From positions 62,001-126,000 of the forward strand of contig JAFVTQ010000004.1 of assembly GCA_017503135.1 (NCBI GenBank): 64,000 nucleotides of DNA. The letters are read 5' to 3'. Below, piece by piece: positions 52,273-61,329 of the stretch. Every line of letters starts with the position of its first letter. Within the stretch, counting starts at the first letter, position 1. The translations under genes and the position numbers were made by a program. The notes beneath the pieces are model-generated. The model was not told the origin of the DNA. It saw nothing but the letters and a program-made list of their open reading frames with translations, and did no database searches. This DNA comes from Clostridia bacterium (GTDB taxonomy: Bacteria; Bacillota; Clostridia; Oscillospirales; Acutalibacteraceae).

Positions 52273-53658
52273 ATGAATAATAATGCAAAACTTTCTCCAC
52301 GCCTTTGGTTTGGTATGCTTATGTGTTCATTCATAGGTGGCCTTGCATGGAATGTGGAAAATATGTATTTTAACACATTCTTATGGAATGAGGTTTATGA
52401 AGGTTCAGTAGGCGTTACATCATTGACTTACACTGATGCTGTTAATATTATGGTTACTTTCTCTGCTATTGTTGCAGTTGTAACAACCTTTATTATGGGT
52501 ACTCTCAGTGAAAAGATGAAAAACCGTAAAGCATTTATCTCTTTTGGCTATATTGCTTGGGGTATTATTACAGCCCTCTTTGGCTTTATTACAAAAGATA
52601 ATGTTGCAAGCATCTTCGGTCTTTCTGATGGTGTTAAAATTGTTATTGCAACTGCTTGGGTAGTTGTTGTAATGGATATGATAATGACCTTTATGGGTTC
52701 AACAAGTAACGACTCTGCTTTTCAGGCATGGGTAACAGACGTTACAACTCCTGAAACAACACAAAAAGTTGAAACAGCATTTACATTTGTTGGCTTTATT
52801 GCAATGGCAGTAATTATGGTTGTCGGTTCAATGGCACAGGGTGGCGCAATTCCTTATAGTGCATTCTTCATCGGACTTGGTATTGTTGTTACAATAGCAG
52901 GTATTATTGCTCTCTTTGTGGTTGATAATCCAAAGAAGCTTGAAGATGCAAAGAAAGATGCAAACACTCCAAAAACAAGCTATTGGGCAGACCTTTTCTA
53001 TGGCTTCAGACCATCTGTTATTAAAGAAAACAGCAAGCTTTATTTAATTCTTGTGGCAACAGGTATCTTCAACTGTGCATTCCAAGTATTCTTCCCATAT
53101 CTCTTAACTTATTTTGGTGAAGTTGTTATCAAGGCAAATGACGAATTGTTTGCAGCAATGCCAATAAGTCTTATTGTTGTAGCAGCAGTTGCAGTTATTA
53201 CACTTGTTGCAGGAATTGTTATCTTATTAAAAGTTTATAACAAGAGCAAGGCAGCAGCTTTCATTCCAAGTGTAATTTCTCTTATCATTGGTCTTTTGAT
53301 TATGTTCTTTGCAAAAACAAATCTTTACCTTATGCTTATCGGTGCTGCATTTACACTCGTTGGTTATATTGTAATTATGATTCAGTTTGGTGCAAATGTG
53401 CGTGACAGTATTCCACAGGATAAGGTTGGCCTTTTCCAAGGCGTAAGAATGATTTTCTTCGTGCTTATTCCAATGGTAGTTGGTCCTACACTTGGCAATA
53501 TTGCGACAAAGAATTCAACAGTTACAATTACTGACGTATCTGGTGCAGAATCAATGCTTCCAACAGAGATGATGTTCCTTTATGCAGCAATCGTTGCAAT
53601 ATTTATCTTTATTCCATTGATTGCATATTTAAAGAAGGAAAAAGAAAAAGCAGAATAA
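52273..53658 (+). CDS. GPH-type MFS sugar:cation symporter (second copy)
   Basis: 461 residues, about 12 helices. Signatures IGGLAWNVENMYFNTFLW, FIMGTLSEKMKNRKAF and FMGSTSNDSAFQAWVTDVT parallel those of the transporter at 8614. Co-transcribed with the GH13 gene and followed by a terminator. Confidence 0.83.
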   Translation: MNNNAKLSPRLWFGMLMCSFIGGLAWNVENMYFNTFLWNEVYEGSVGVTSLTYTDAVNIMVTFSAIVAVVTTFIMGTLSEKMKNRKAFISFGYIAWGIITALFGFITKDNVASIFGLSDGVKIVIATAWVVVVMDMIMTFMGSTSNDSAFQAWVTDVTTPETTQKVETAFTFVGFIAMAVIMVVGSMAQGGAIPYSAFFIGLGIVVTIAGIIALFVVDNPKKLEDAKKDANTPKTSYWADLFYGFRPSVIKENSKLYLILVATGIFNCAFQVFFPYLLTYFGEVVIKANDELFAAMPISLIVVAAVAVITLVAGIVILLKVYNKSKAAAFIPSVISLIIGLLIMFFAKTNLYLMLIGAAFTLVGYIVIMIQFGANVRDSIPQDKVGLFQGVRMIFFVLIPMVVGPTLGNIATKNSTVTITDVSGAESMLPTEMMFLYAAIVAIFIFIPLIAYLKKEKEKAE

Positions 53659-53663
53659 AAAAT

Positions 53664-53704
53664 CAATATCAGAAACGCCGTTTTTCAGGCGTTTCTGATA
53701 TTTA
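53664..53704 (+). terminator. Terminator between the two symporters
   Basis: ATATCAGAAACGCC and its complement form a 14-bp perfect stem. Confidence 0.8.
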
Positions 53705-53727
53705 AAGCAATTATATGAGGTAAAAGC

Positions 53728-55116
53728 ATGACTAATAATAACGGACAACTGAATAAACGTGTCTGGATAGGGCTTATTCTCTTTATGTTTATGGGTTCAA
53801 TGGCGGCCAATATGGAGAGTGCATACCTAAGTGTGTTCTTGAATAATACCGTTTTTGAACAAGGCTCAATGGGTTCAAAAATTACATTAACAGATGCTGT
53901 TAACCTTAGAACTTCATTGGCGGCTATAATAGGAGGAATTACAGCCTTTGTTATGGGTACTCTTAGTGAGAAACTCAAAAACAGAAAGGCATTCATTTCT
54001 GTTGGCTATATCGTTTGGGGAATAGTGGCAATCTTTTTGGGCCTTGCCAGAAAAGAGATTATTGCAAAACTTTTTAGATATAACGACTCGGCAGAAATTA
54101 TTACTGTCACAGTAGTAACTATTATCGGAATTGCTTTGATTATGGCCTTTTTACGTGCTACAAGTAACGATACTGTATTTAATGCTTGGATTACAGACGT
54201 AACGACCCCTAAAACAACAACTTTGGTTGAAGCGATTTATACTGTTATGGGCTTTGTTGCCACAGGCATAATTATGGCAGCCATTTCAGAAGCTCAGCAC
54301 ACTCCTCTTCTTTACAATATATTTGTTGTAATGCTTGGCATTTTTGCTATAATTGTCGGTGTTGCTGGATTCTTTGTTATTGACAACCCAAAGAAATTTG
54401 AAAATAAAGATGAAGATAAAGTTAAAACAAGTTATTGGGCAGACCTTTTTTATGGCTTCAGACCAAAAGTTATTAAAGAAAACATTAAGTTATATTTAAT
54501 GCTTTTAGCTGCTTGTGCCTTCAACTCTTCATTTCAGACTTTTTATCCATATCTTTTCATTTATGTAAGTTCAGTTGTAGTGCCTGCAAATGAAGGTCTT
54601 GAGTTGAATATAGGTGGAATCGCTGTAATTGGGATAATGGCAATTACAATTGCAGTTGAAACTATTTTGATTTTAATTAAAGTCGGAAAACAAAAGAAAG
54701 CTTATTCTTTTATTCCAAGTATTGTTTGCTTTGTTGTCGGATTACTTATTCTTTCAGTCACAAAAAATATCTATTTAATTGTTATTGGCTTGGCACCAGC
54801 ACTTGTAGGTTACATTATCATCATGGTTCAGTTTGGTGCAACTGTGCGTGATAATATTCCACAGGATAAGGTTGGTCTTTTTCAAGGTGTTAGAACGATT
54901 TTCCAAGTGTTAATCCCAATGGTTGTTGGTCCGACTCTCGGTAATATTGCAGCAAAAAATTCCACTGTTACATATATGGAAAACGGCGCTGAAAAGGTGC
55001 TTCCAACAGAAGCTATGTTCCTTTATGCAGCAATCGTTGCAGCATTTATCTTTATTCCAATACTTGCTTTCTTAAAGAAGGATAAAGAAAAAGCACTTAA
55101 GGCAATGAGTGAATAA
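53728..55116 (+). CDS. GPH-type MFS sugar:cation symporter (third copy)
   Basis: 462 residues, about 12 helices, a close paralogue of the protein at 52273 (QDKVGLFQGVR and VGPTLGNIAAKNSTVT are near-identical in both), so a local duplication. The WNxENMYFNTF signature is altered to MAANMESAYLSVFLN and the fourth-helix motif to FLRATSNDTVFNAWITDVT, which suggests a changed substrate. GAGGT ribosome site. Confidence 0.83.
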   Translation: MTNNNGQLNKRVWIGLILFMFMGSMAANMESAYLSVFLNNTVFEQGSMGSKITLTDAVNLRTSLAAIIGGITAFVMGTLSEKLKNRKAFISVGYIVWGIVAIFLGLARKEIIAKLFRYNDSAEIITVTVVTIIGIALIMAFLRATSNDTVFNAWITDVTTPKTTTLVEAIYTVMGFVATGIIMAAISEAQHTPLLYNIFVVMLGIFAIIVGVAGFFVIDNPKKFENKDEDKVKTSYWADLFYGFRPKVIKENIKLYLMLLAACAFNSSFQTFYPYLFIYVSSVVVPANEGLELNIGGIAVIGIMAITIAVETILILIKVGKQKKAYSFIPSIVCFVVGLLILSVTKNIYLIVIGLAPALVGYIIIMVQFGATVRDNIPQDKVGLFQGVRTIFQVLIPMVVGPTLGNIAAKNSTVTYMENGAEKVLPTEAMFLYAAIVAAFIFIPILAFLKKDKEKALKAMSE

Positions 55117-55120
55117 AATG

Positions 55121-55158
55121 CAGACAACCTGCTGATTTGTTTCGGCAGGTTGTTTTAG
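55121..55158 (+). terminator. Terminator after the third symporter
   Basis: CAACCTGC / GCAGGTTG stem then TTTTAGTTTT. Confidence 0.7.
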
Positions 55159-55174
55159 TTTTCAGGTGATTAAA

Positions 55175-55909
55175 TTGACAGAGATACAAAAACGATTTGA
55201 AGATTTGGCAAATCGTTCTTTTGAACGAGGGTACACAGTTTATTCTGATTTTTTAGGGCTTTCTGAAATATCAGAACTTTGTGCTGTTCGTTTTTCTGTT
55301 TCTGTTAGCTTATGGGGTGGCTATGACTCTGCTGAAAGAGTGATTGCTTGTTTTGGGGATAGAGAATATTTTAAAGACAACAAAGATTATCCCATAAACT
55401 GCATTATGATTGAACCTGTAAATCAAAAGTTTGCCGATGCACTTGCACATCGTGACTTTTTAGGTTCACTTATGGGACTTGGCATCCGTCGTGAAATGCT
55501 TGGAGATATAATTATTAATGAAAATTGTGGCTATTTATTTGCGATAGATTCTATATGTGATTATATCATTGATAATCTGACACAGGTTAAGCACACAACG
55601 GTTGAATGCTCATTAGTTGATAAAATTCCAGAAAACGCTTTGCCACAACCTGAAAAGACTGAGTTAATTGTGTCGTCCGAAAGACTTGATGTCTTGGTTT
55701 CTGCCGTTTACAATCTTTCGCGAAGCAAGGCGCTAGTTTTATTTAATCAAGAAAAAGTATTTGTAAATGGTGCATCAAAAAGTGCATCAACAGTTGCAAA
55801 AGTGGGAGATAAAATATCTGTCCGTGGATTTGGCAGATTTATTTATAATGGTGTTTTGCGACATACTAAAAAAGACAGATGTGTTATTGAACTGTTAATA
55901 TATAAATAA
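55175..55909 (+). CDS. ylmH: YlmH-like RNA-binding S4 domain protein
   Basis: 244 residues from a TTG (55175) preceded by AGGTGA; a GTG at 55166 is the alternative start. The N-terminus (RFEDLANRSFERGYTVYSDFLGLSE) and middle (HRDFLGSLMGLGIRREMLGDI) are typical of YlmH. The C-terminal S4 domain (SSERLDVLVSAVYNLSRSKALVLFNQEKVFVNG...KVGDKISVRGFGRF) binds RNA. YlmH homologues rescue stalled ribosomes in Bacillus. Cell-division genes that often accompany ylmH are absent here. Confidence 0.85.
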   Translation: MTEIQKRFEDLANRSFERGYTVYSDFLGLSEISELCAVRFSVSVSLWGGYDSAERVIACFGDREYFKDNKDYPINCIMIEPVNQKFADALAHRDFLGSLMGLGIRREMLGDIIINENCGYLFAIDSICDYIIDNLTQVKHTTVECSLVDKIPENALPQPEKTELIVSSERLDVLVSAVYNLSRSKALVLFNQEKVFVNGASKSASTVAKVGDKISVRGFGRFIYNGVLRHTKKDRCVIELLIYK

Positions 55910-55948
55910 AAACCCACTTGCATAGAAACAAGTGGGTTTACTTTTTTC
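55910..55948. terminator. Bidirectional terminator
   Basis: AAACCCACTTG / CAAGTGGGTTT stem, T-runs on both strands, between converging genes. Confidence 0.8.
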
Positions 55949-56557
55949 TTATTTAATTTTTTTGATTGCTTTATGAATTACTGATGCAACAGGTGGTGCA
56001 ATAATGGTTGTCGTGACAACTTCCATAACACCATTAAGACCTATGAATGCTGCAAGAAAAGCAATAAGACTTAAATCGCCACGGAAACCCATTATGTAGT
56101 CGCTTTTGCCAAAGAAAAGAATGAGCAAACCCATAAAGAAAGTTGTGTTAAGAACTGGTGCAGAGAGTGCACCAATTACATAAGCTAATTTACGTTTCTT
56201 TCTTGCTATAATCTTGTAAATCACAGCACACAGATAACCCATAAGCACACGGGGTACAATACACATAACAAATGTGAAAATTGGGTTAATGCTCAAAAGT
56301 GTGGTGCCGAATGCGTCAAGACCGAAACATTGAATGAAGCTTGTGATACCGAATACAAGTCCTAAAAAGGCTCCTGTTTTCTCACCCAAGGTCATAGCAC
56401 CGACTGCTACGGGAACCATAATAAAAGTCATTTTAACAGGTCCGAGTGGCAGATACCCCAGTGGTGTGAATGCCATCAGTATGATAATTGCTGAAAGCAT
56501 TGCGTTTTCGGTAAGCGCGATTACCTTCTTTCGGCTTACCTTTCTTTTTTTTGACAT
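55949..56557 (-). CDS. ECF transporter S-component, pantothenate-type
   Basis: 202 residues with about six hydrophobic helices and a basic N-terminus (KKRKVSRKK). The AxLxAIIxLMA-like first helix and FxGLVFGITSFI fit S-components of energy-coupling-factor vitamin importers. Located directly downstream of coaX, so pantothenate is the likely substrate (PanT). The shared EcfA/EcfT module must lie elsewhere. Confidence 0.78.
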   Translation of the reverse strand: MSKKRKVSRKKVIALTENAMLSAIIILMAFTPLGYLPLGPVKMTFIMVPVAVGAMTLGEKTGAFLGLVFGITSFIQCFGLDAFGTTLLSINPIFTFVMCIVPRVLMGYLCAVIYKIIARKKRKLAYVIGALSAPVLNTTFFMGLLILFFGKSDYIMGFRGDLSLIAFLAAFIGLNGVMEVVTTTIIAPPVASVIHKAIKKIK

Positions 56558-56615
56558 ATATATTCCTCCTTGCTACTGCTCCAAACGGATGCAATGCAAA
56601 ATATTGACGAATAAA

Positions 56616-57380
56616 TTATTTGTTTTTATTATAAATTGCTTTAAGTCCTTTGAGAACTAAATCGCCATCATGAATGATTTCTCTCTTGCAAACAGGCGAA
56701 ATGAAATGTGAAAGTCCACCGGTTGCAATAATTGTTTTTGGCTCACCAAGCTCTTCTGCGAATCTGTCAAGAAGTCCGTCAATCATTGAAGCAGTGCCGA
56801 GAACAATTCCACTTTGCATACTTTCAATAGTGTTTGTTCCACAAGCCTTTTTTGGTGGCTCAAGACTGATTGCCGGTAAGAGAGAGCTTGTGTTTGTGAG
56901 TGCCTGCAAAGAAATAGCAACACCTGGTGCTATCATACAACCACGAAAACTGCGGTTTTCATCAACTGCATAGATTTTTGTTGCAGTGCCAAGGTCAATA
57001 ACAAATGCAGGTAAAGAATATTCGTTTGCAGCACCAACAGCACCCGCTGCTAAATCTGCACCGAGTTGAGCAGGATTATCAATTAAAATGTTAAGCCCTG
57101 TTTTAACACCGGGAGAAAGCACAACAACATTTGTACCAATAAGTTTTTCAACGGCATTTTTAACATGAATTGTAATCTCAGGCACAACAGAAGAAATCAC
57201 AGCACCTGAAATCTTATTGAAATCAATATTATAAATTTTAAAAATGTTTAAAAATTCAACGGCAAACTGGTCATCAGTCTTTTGCCTTTCAGTAGCAAGA
57301 CGAGCACTCATTGTGAGTACATCACCTTGAAAAAGACCAATATTCATATTTGTATTGCCAATATCTATTGTAAGAAGCAT
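56616..57380 (-). CDS. coaX: Type III pantothenate kinase CoaX
   Basis: 254 residues. An ASKHA-fold kinase that phosphorylates pantothenate, the first step of CoA synthesis. Motifs: DIGNTNMNIGLF (5-16), phosphate and adenosine loops in PGVKTGLNI and GADLAAGAVGAA, VIDLGTATKI, and the late ATGGLS. Followed by the S-component gene on the same strand, forming an import-and-phosphorylate pair. Confidence 0.93.
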   Translation of the reverse strand: MLLTIDIGNTNMNIGLFQGDVLTMSARLATERQKTDDQFAVEFLNIFKIYNIDFNKISGAVISSVVPEITIHVKNAVEKLIGTNVVVLSPGVKTGLNILIDNPAQLGADLAAGAVGAANEYSLPAFVIDLGTATKIYAVDENRSFRGCMIAPGVAISLQALTNTSSLLPAISLEPPKKACGTNTIESMQSGIVLGTASMIDGLLDRFAEELGEPKTIIATGGLSHFISPVCKREIIHDGDLVLKGLKAIYNKNK

Positions 57381-57471
57381 AATCTCACCTCGTTTTTTAA
57401 CTCAATAATTATATACCATTTTTTATTGTTTATCAAGTTTTTTGTTAGGTAAGATAAGTTGCTGTTTTGTT

Positions 57472-57681
57472 TTATATTGTTTTGTGTTCAATTCTAATTT
57501 CAACAACTTCAATTTTATCTTCTTTTTTTCTTTCTTCAAAATATTTGCACGCTTTGTGGTTTGCTTCTCGATTTTTAAGCATAGGATATGTACAATGTCC
57601 GTGCTCAATAGGACTAAACCTACCATTGAGATTAACAAAATGTCGTATATAATGTTCACAATTTCTACAAGTTTGTTCCAT
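57472..57681 (-). CDS. Small cysteine-rich protein
   Basis: 69 residues from the ATG at 57681 (GAGGTGAT upstream). Cys spacing CRNCEHYIRHF...HGHCTYPM...HKACKYFEER suggests a metal-binding (Fe-S or Zn) mini-domain. No further family assigned. Divergent from the XRE gene at 57771, which may regulate it. Confidence 0.65.
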   Translation of the reverse strand: MEQTCRNCEHYIRHFVNLNGRFSPIEHGHCTYPMLKNREANHKACKYFEERKKEDKIEVVEIRIEHKTI

Positions 57682-57770
57682 AAATATCACCTCGAGGATA
57701 TTATAGAACAAAATAATCTAAAAGTCAATAGAACAGATTAAACTATGTATAATATTGTTGGGTGATATAT

Positions 57771-57968
57771 ATGATTTGGAATAAAAAAATTAAAGAGTTA
57801 AGAGAAGACCGTGATTTAACTCAATCGCAACTTGCAGAAATTTTAGGAATCACGCAGAGAACAATAAGTTATTATGAGAAAAATCAAAGAGAAATTCCTA
57901 TAAATGTGCTTGTTGCTTATGCAAAATATTTTAATGTAACATTAGATTATATTTGTGGATTAGAATAA
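57771..57968 (+). CDS. XRE-family small regulator
   Basis: 65 residues, ATG at 57771 with GGTGAT upstream. A complete Cro/CI HTH: KIKELREDRDLTQSQLAEILGITQRTISYYEKNQREIPINVLVAYAKYFNVTLDYICGL. Probably controls itself and the divergent Cys-rich gene. Confidence 0.88.
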   Translation: MIWNKKIKELREDRDLTQSQLAEILGITQRTISYYEKNQREIPINVLVAYAKYFNVTLDYICGLE

Positions 57969-58053
57969 AGTTTTTTGTCGCATATCGAAAATCCTGTAAG
58001 TATTTATATCGATGTAAAATTGAAGATTTTGCTTTTGGAACGGTGGTGATGTT

Positions 58054-58932
58054 GTGATTTGTAATCTTTGCCCAAGAAACTGTAATGCAGAAAGAACTGA
58101 AAATTTGGGTAATGGCTTTTGCAAAATGCCAGAAAATCCTGTGCTTGCCCGTGCAGATATTCATATGTGGGAAGAACCTTGTATAAGTGGTGAAAAGGGG
58201 ACGGGTGCAATCTTTTTTTCGGGTTGCTCGTTAAAATGTTGCTTTTGTCAGAACTACCCCATAAGCCATGAAAACAAGGGTGAAGTAATAACCACTGCAC
58301 GACTTGTTGATATTATTAAAGAACTTGAAAATAAAGGCGTTCATACCATTGATTTTGTGAATCCAACACACTTTTCACACGTCATAATTGATGCGTTGAC
58401 AGAATACAAACCACAAGTGCCAATAGTATATAATTCGTCGGGCTATGATAGTGTCGAAACCCTCAAAAACCTTGATGGACTTGTTGATGTCTATTTGCCT
58501 GATTTTAAATATTTCAGTAGTGAGAAATCAACTGCTTATGCTAAATGCCCGGATTATTTTGAAAAAGCAAGCAAAGCAATTCTCGAGATGCACCGTCAAC
58601 GACCAAAAGCAGAATTCAAAAATGGAATAATCCAAAAAGGACTTATTATTCGTCATCTTGTTTTGCCTAAGAATGTCGACGAAAGCAAAAATATACTTTT
58701 GTGGATTAAAAACAATCTCCCAAATGACACAATTATAAGCATAATGAGTCAATATACCCCTTATGGCAATATTGCTGAGTTTAAAGAGTTAAATCGAAGA
58801 CTTACAACAGCAGAATATAATAAAGTTGTGGATTATTTCATTGATTCAGGTTTTACAAATGGTTTTATGCAAGAAAAAACATCTGCAAAGACTGATTTTA
58901 TTCCTGATTTTGATATGACAGGCGTAAAATAA
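58054..58932 (+). CDS. Radical SAM protein, PflA-like
   Basis: 292 residues, GTG start with GGTGGTGAT upstream. The SAM-cleaving [4Fe-4S] motif is Cys58-Cys62-Cys65 (CSLKCCFC), preceded by extra cysteines (CNLCPRNC, residues 3-10, and Cys23) that resemble a second cluster or zinc site. The pattern matches the pyruvate-formate-lyase-activating-enzyme-like branch often called PF1286/MJ0804-type. The glycyl radical partner is unknown. Confidence 0.83.
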   Translation: MICNLCPRNCNAERTENLGNGFCKMPENPVLARADIHMWEEPCISGEKGTGAIFFSGCSLKCCFCQNYPISHENKGEVITTARLVDIIKELENKGVHTIDFVNPTHFSHVIIDALTEYKPQVPIVYNSSGYDSVETLKNLDGLVDVYLPDFKYFSSEKSTAYAKCPDYFEKASKAILEMHRQRPKAEFKNGIIQKGLIIRHLVLPKNVDESKNILLWIKNNLPNDTIISIMSQYTPYGNIAEFKELNRRLTTAEYNKVVDYFIDSGFTNGFMQEKTSAKTDFIPDFDMTGVK

Positions 58933-58996
58933 TATTGAAATCTATAAAAATAATGATATAATTATTACATAAATTTAAGAAAGAAGGATTTTCAAA

Positions 58997-59455
58997 ATGA
59001 AAGGATTTTTAAAAGAATTTAAAGAATTTGCAATGCGTGGCAACGTAATCGACCTTGCAGTCGGTGTTATCATCGGTGGTGCCTTCCAGAAAATCGTAAC
59101 ATCTATTGTTAACGACCTTGTTATGCCACTTATCGGTCTTATTACAAAGGGTAGCGACTTTGCATCAAAATTCGTAGCACTTGATGGTGGCGACTATGCA
59201 ACAATCGAAGAAGCAACAGAAGCAGGTGCAGCAATTCTTACATATGGTAACTTTATTGCAGTAACAATCGATTTTATCATTATGGCATTTGTTATCTTCC
59301 TTCTCGTTAAGGGACTTAACAAACTCACTTCAATCGGCAAAAAAGAAGAGCCAGTTGTGGAAGCAGCACCTACAACAAAGGTTTGCCCATTCTGTAAGAG
59401 TGAAATCGCAATCGATGCTACAAAGTGCGCACATTGTACATCTGACGTTGAATAA
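58997..59455 (+). CDS. mscL: Large-conductance mechanosensitive channel MscL with C-terminal zinc ribbon
   Basis: 152 residues. Typical MscL: KEFKEFAMRGNVIDLAVGVIIGGAFQKIVTSIVNDLVMPLIG (first helix) and a second helix at about 86-108. The usual C-terminal helix is followed by CPFCKSEIAIDATKCAHC (Cys130, 133, 144, 147), a zinc ribbon found in part of the family. The channel releases solutes on hypo-osmotic shock. AAGGA ribosome site. Confidence 0.93.
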   Translation: MKGFLKEFKEFAMRGNVIDLAVGVIIGGAFQKIVTSIVNDLVMPLIGLITKGSDFASKFVALDGGDYATIEEATEAGAAILTYGNFIAVTIDFIIMAFVIFLLVKGLNKLTSIGKKEEPVVEAAPTTKVCPFCKSEIAIDATKCAHCTSDVE

Positions 59456-59457
59456 TT

Positions 59458-60264
59458 ATGCAAATTAAGTTAGGTTTTATCGGTTGCGGAAATATGGCAA
59501 CTGCAATAATAAATGGTGCAGTTTCATCAGAATTTATTGCAGGTGAAAATATTTTCGTCTATGATATTGATAGTGAGAAAACAGGTTTTCTTCACGATAA
59601 ACACGGTGTGAATGTGTGTGACTCTGCCGAGAGTGTTACAGAAAATACTGATGTAACAGTTCTTGCAGTCAAGCCACAGGTTTTCCCAACAGTTTTGCCA
59701 CAGATTAAAGATGTTGTCTTGGAAAAAGGCACAGCAATCGTTTCAATCGGTGCAGGTAAAACTCTCAATTATATCGGCTCATTTTTAGATGACGATGCAA
59801 AAATTGTTCGTGTTATGCCAAACATCAATGCCAAAGTTGGCGCATCAATGAGTGGTGTCTGCAAGAACAAGAATGTCAATGACAATTTGCTTGAATTTGT
59901 GAAAGACTTGTGTCGCTCGTTCGGTGATGTAATTGAGTTGGAAGAAGATATGTTCCCACTTTTCGGTGTAATAGCAGGTTGTTCACCAGCTTATTCATTT
60001 ATGTTTATTGACTCAATGGCTCGTGAAGCCGTGAAAAACGGAATGAATAAAAAAGATGCGCTTAAAATCTGTGCACAAGCCGTGCTTGGCAGTGCAAAAA
60101 CGATTTTAGAAGATGAAGATGCAAATTCATGGGCGTTAATTAATAGTGTTTGCTCACCAGGTGGCACAACCATTGAGGGAATAGCAGTTTTAGAACAAGA
60201 GGGTTTCGACCAGACTGTTATGAATGCCGTAAAAGCATCCCTTGAAAAAGATAAGAAATTATAA
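59458..60264 (+). CDS. proC: Pyrroline-5-carboxylate reductase ProC
   Basis: 268 residues. Last step of proline synthesis. Rossmann start KLGFIGCGNMATAIINGA, VLAVKPQ, VRVMPNINAKVGASMSG, and the signature SPGGTTIEGIAVLEQ. Starts 2 bp after mscL, so likely co-transcribed. Confidence 0.94.
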   Translation: MQIKLGFIGCGNMATAIINGAVSSEFIAGENIFVYDIDSEKTGFLHDKHGVNVCDSAESVTENTDVTVLAVKPQVFPTVLPQIKDVVLEKGTAIVSIGAGKTLNYIGSFLDDDAKIVRVMPNINAKVGASMSGVCKNKNVNDNLLEFVKDLCRSFGDVIELEEDMFPLFGVIAGCSPAYSFMFIDSMAREAVKNGMNKKDALKICAQAVLGSAKTILEDEDANSWALINSVCSPGGTTIEGIAVLEQEGFDQTVMNAVKASLEKDKKL

Positions 60265-60268
60265 AATT

Positions 60269-60296
60269 AACGGACAGCAACTGCTGTCCGTTTTCT
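60269..60296. terminator. Bidirectional terminator
   Basis: AACGGACAGCA / TGCTGTCCGTT stem then TTTCTTTG, between converging proC and cysK. Confidence 0.8.
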
Positions 60297-60299
60297 TTG

Positions 60300-61223
60300 T
60301 TAGAACAAATCTGTTGATAAATATCTGTCACCTGTGTCTGGCAAAATCACAACGATATTTTTGCCTTTGTTTTCTTGCTTTTTAGCTAAAAGCAATGCAC
60401 CGTGAAGAGCAGCACCTGATGAAATGCCAACCAACACACCTTCGCGTTTTGCCATCATACGACTTGCTTCATAAGCTTCATTTGTGCTGACTGTGATAAT
60501 CTCATCAATGATTTCTGTGTTAAGAATTTCTGGGATAAACCCTGCACCAATTCCTTGTAATCCGTGAGCCCCTGCTTTGCCACCTGAAAGGACGGGGGAG
60601 TCAACAGGCTCAATGCCAACAATTTTAATGTTAGGATTTTTCGATTTAAGATATTCGCCAATGCCTGTGATTGTGCCACCTGTACCAACACCTGCGACTA
60701 AAATATCAACTTGCCCGTCTGTGTCTTCCCAGATTTCAGGTCCGGTTGTCAAGAAATGCGCTTTGGGGTTTGCAGGGTTAACAAACTGACCTGCAACAAT
60801 ACTGTTTGGAATTTCGCGTGATAATTCTTCGGCTTTTTCTATTGCACCATTCATACCTTTTGCACCGTCTGTGAGAACCAATTCAGCACCAAAAGATGCA
60901 ATGAGTTTTCTGCGCTCAACTGACATTGTTTCAGGCATTGTGATAATTAATTTGTATCCTTTAACAGCGGCAACTGATGCAATACCGATACCTGTGTTAC
61001 CACTTGTTGGTTCAATAATAACAGAGCCTTCTTTTAAAAGCCCTTTTTCTTCGGCATCTTCAATCATAGCCTTTGCAACACGGTCTTTAATGCTCCCTGC
61101 AGGGTTGAAAAGTTCCAATTTTGCAAAAACATTAGCAGAAAGTTTTTCATCTTTTTCAATGTTTGAAAGCTCCAAAAGGGGGGTTCTTCCAATCAATTCT
61201 GATGCAGTTTTAAAAATTTTCAT
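60300..61223 (-). CDS. cysK: Cysteine synthase A
   Basis: 307 residues from the ATG at 61223, which has GGAGATGG upstream; earlier in-frame ATGs add an implausible leader. A fold-type II PLP enzyme: the PLP lysine is Lys46 (NPAGSIKDRVA), phosphate loop PTSGNTGIGIAS, GTGGTITG and GISSGAA. Makes cysteine from O-acetylserine and sulfide. Confidence 0.93.
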   Translation of the reverse strand: MKIFKTASELIGRTPLLELSNIEKDEKLSANVFAKLELFNPAGSIKDRVAKAMIEDAEEKGLLKEGSVIIEPTSGNTGIGIASVAAVKGYKLIITMPETMSVERRKLIASFGAELVLTDGAKGMNGAIEKAEELSREIPNSIVAGQFVNPANPKAHFLTTGPEIWEDTDGQVDILVAGVGTGGTITGIGEYLKSKNPNIKIVGIEPVDSPVLSGGKAGAHGLQGIGAGFIPEILNTEIIDEIITVSTNEAYEASRMMAKREGVLVGISSGAALHGALLLAKKQENKGKNIVVILPDTGDRYLSTDLF

Positions 61224-61290
61224 AGCACCATCTCCAAGAGTAATTTGTATCATTATTATATTATATCTTTTAAGATTATTCAATAAGTAA

Positions 61291-61325
61291 AAAAAATCCA
61301 AGAAAATGAGTTCCTGGACTTTTTA
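61291..61325 (-). terminator. Terminator of the PstS-like operon
   Basis: Imperfect TCCA-GAA / TTC-TGGA stem with A/T runs, just past the stop at 61330. Confidence 0.55.
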
Positions 61326-61329
61326 ATTT

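Noticed and set aside
57423..57659. 78-codon lysine-rich minus-strand frame
   Set aside because: Overlaps the Cys-rich gene in another frame; the latter has a ribosome site and a structured Cys pattern.
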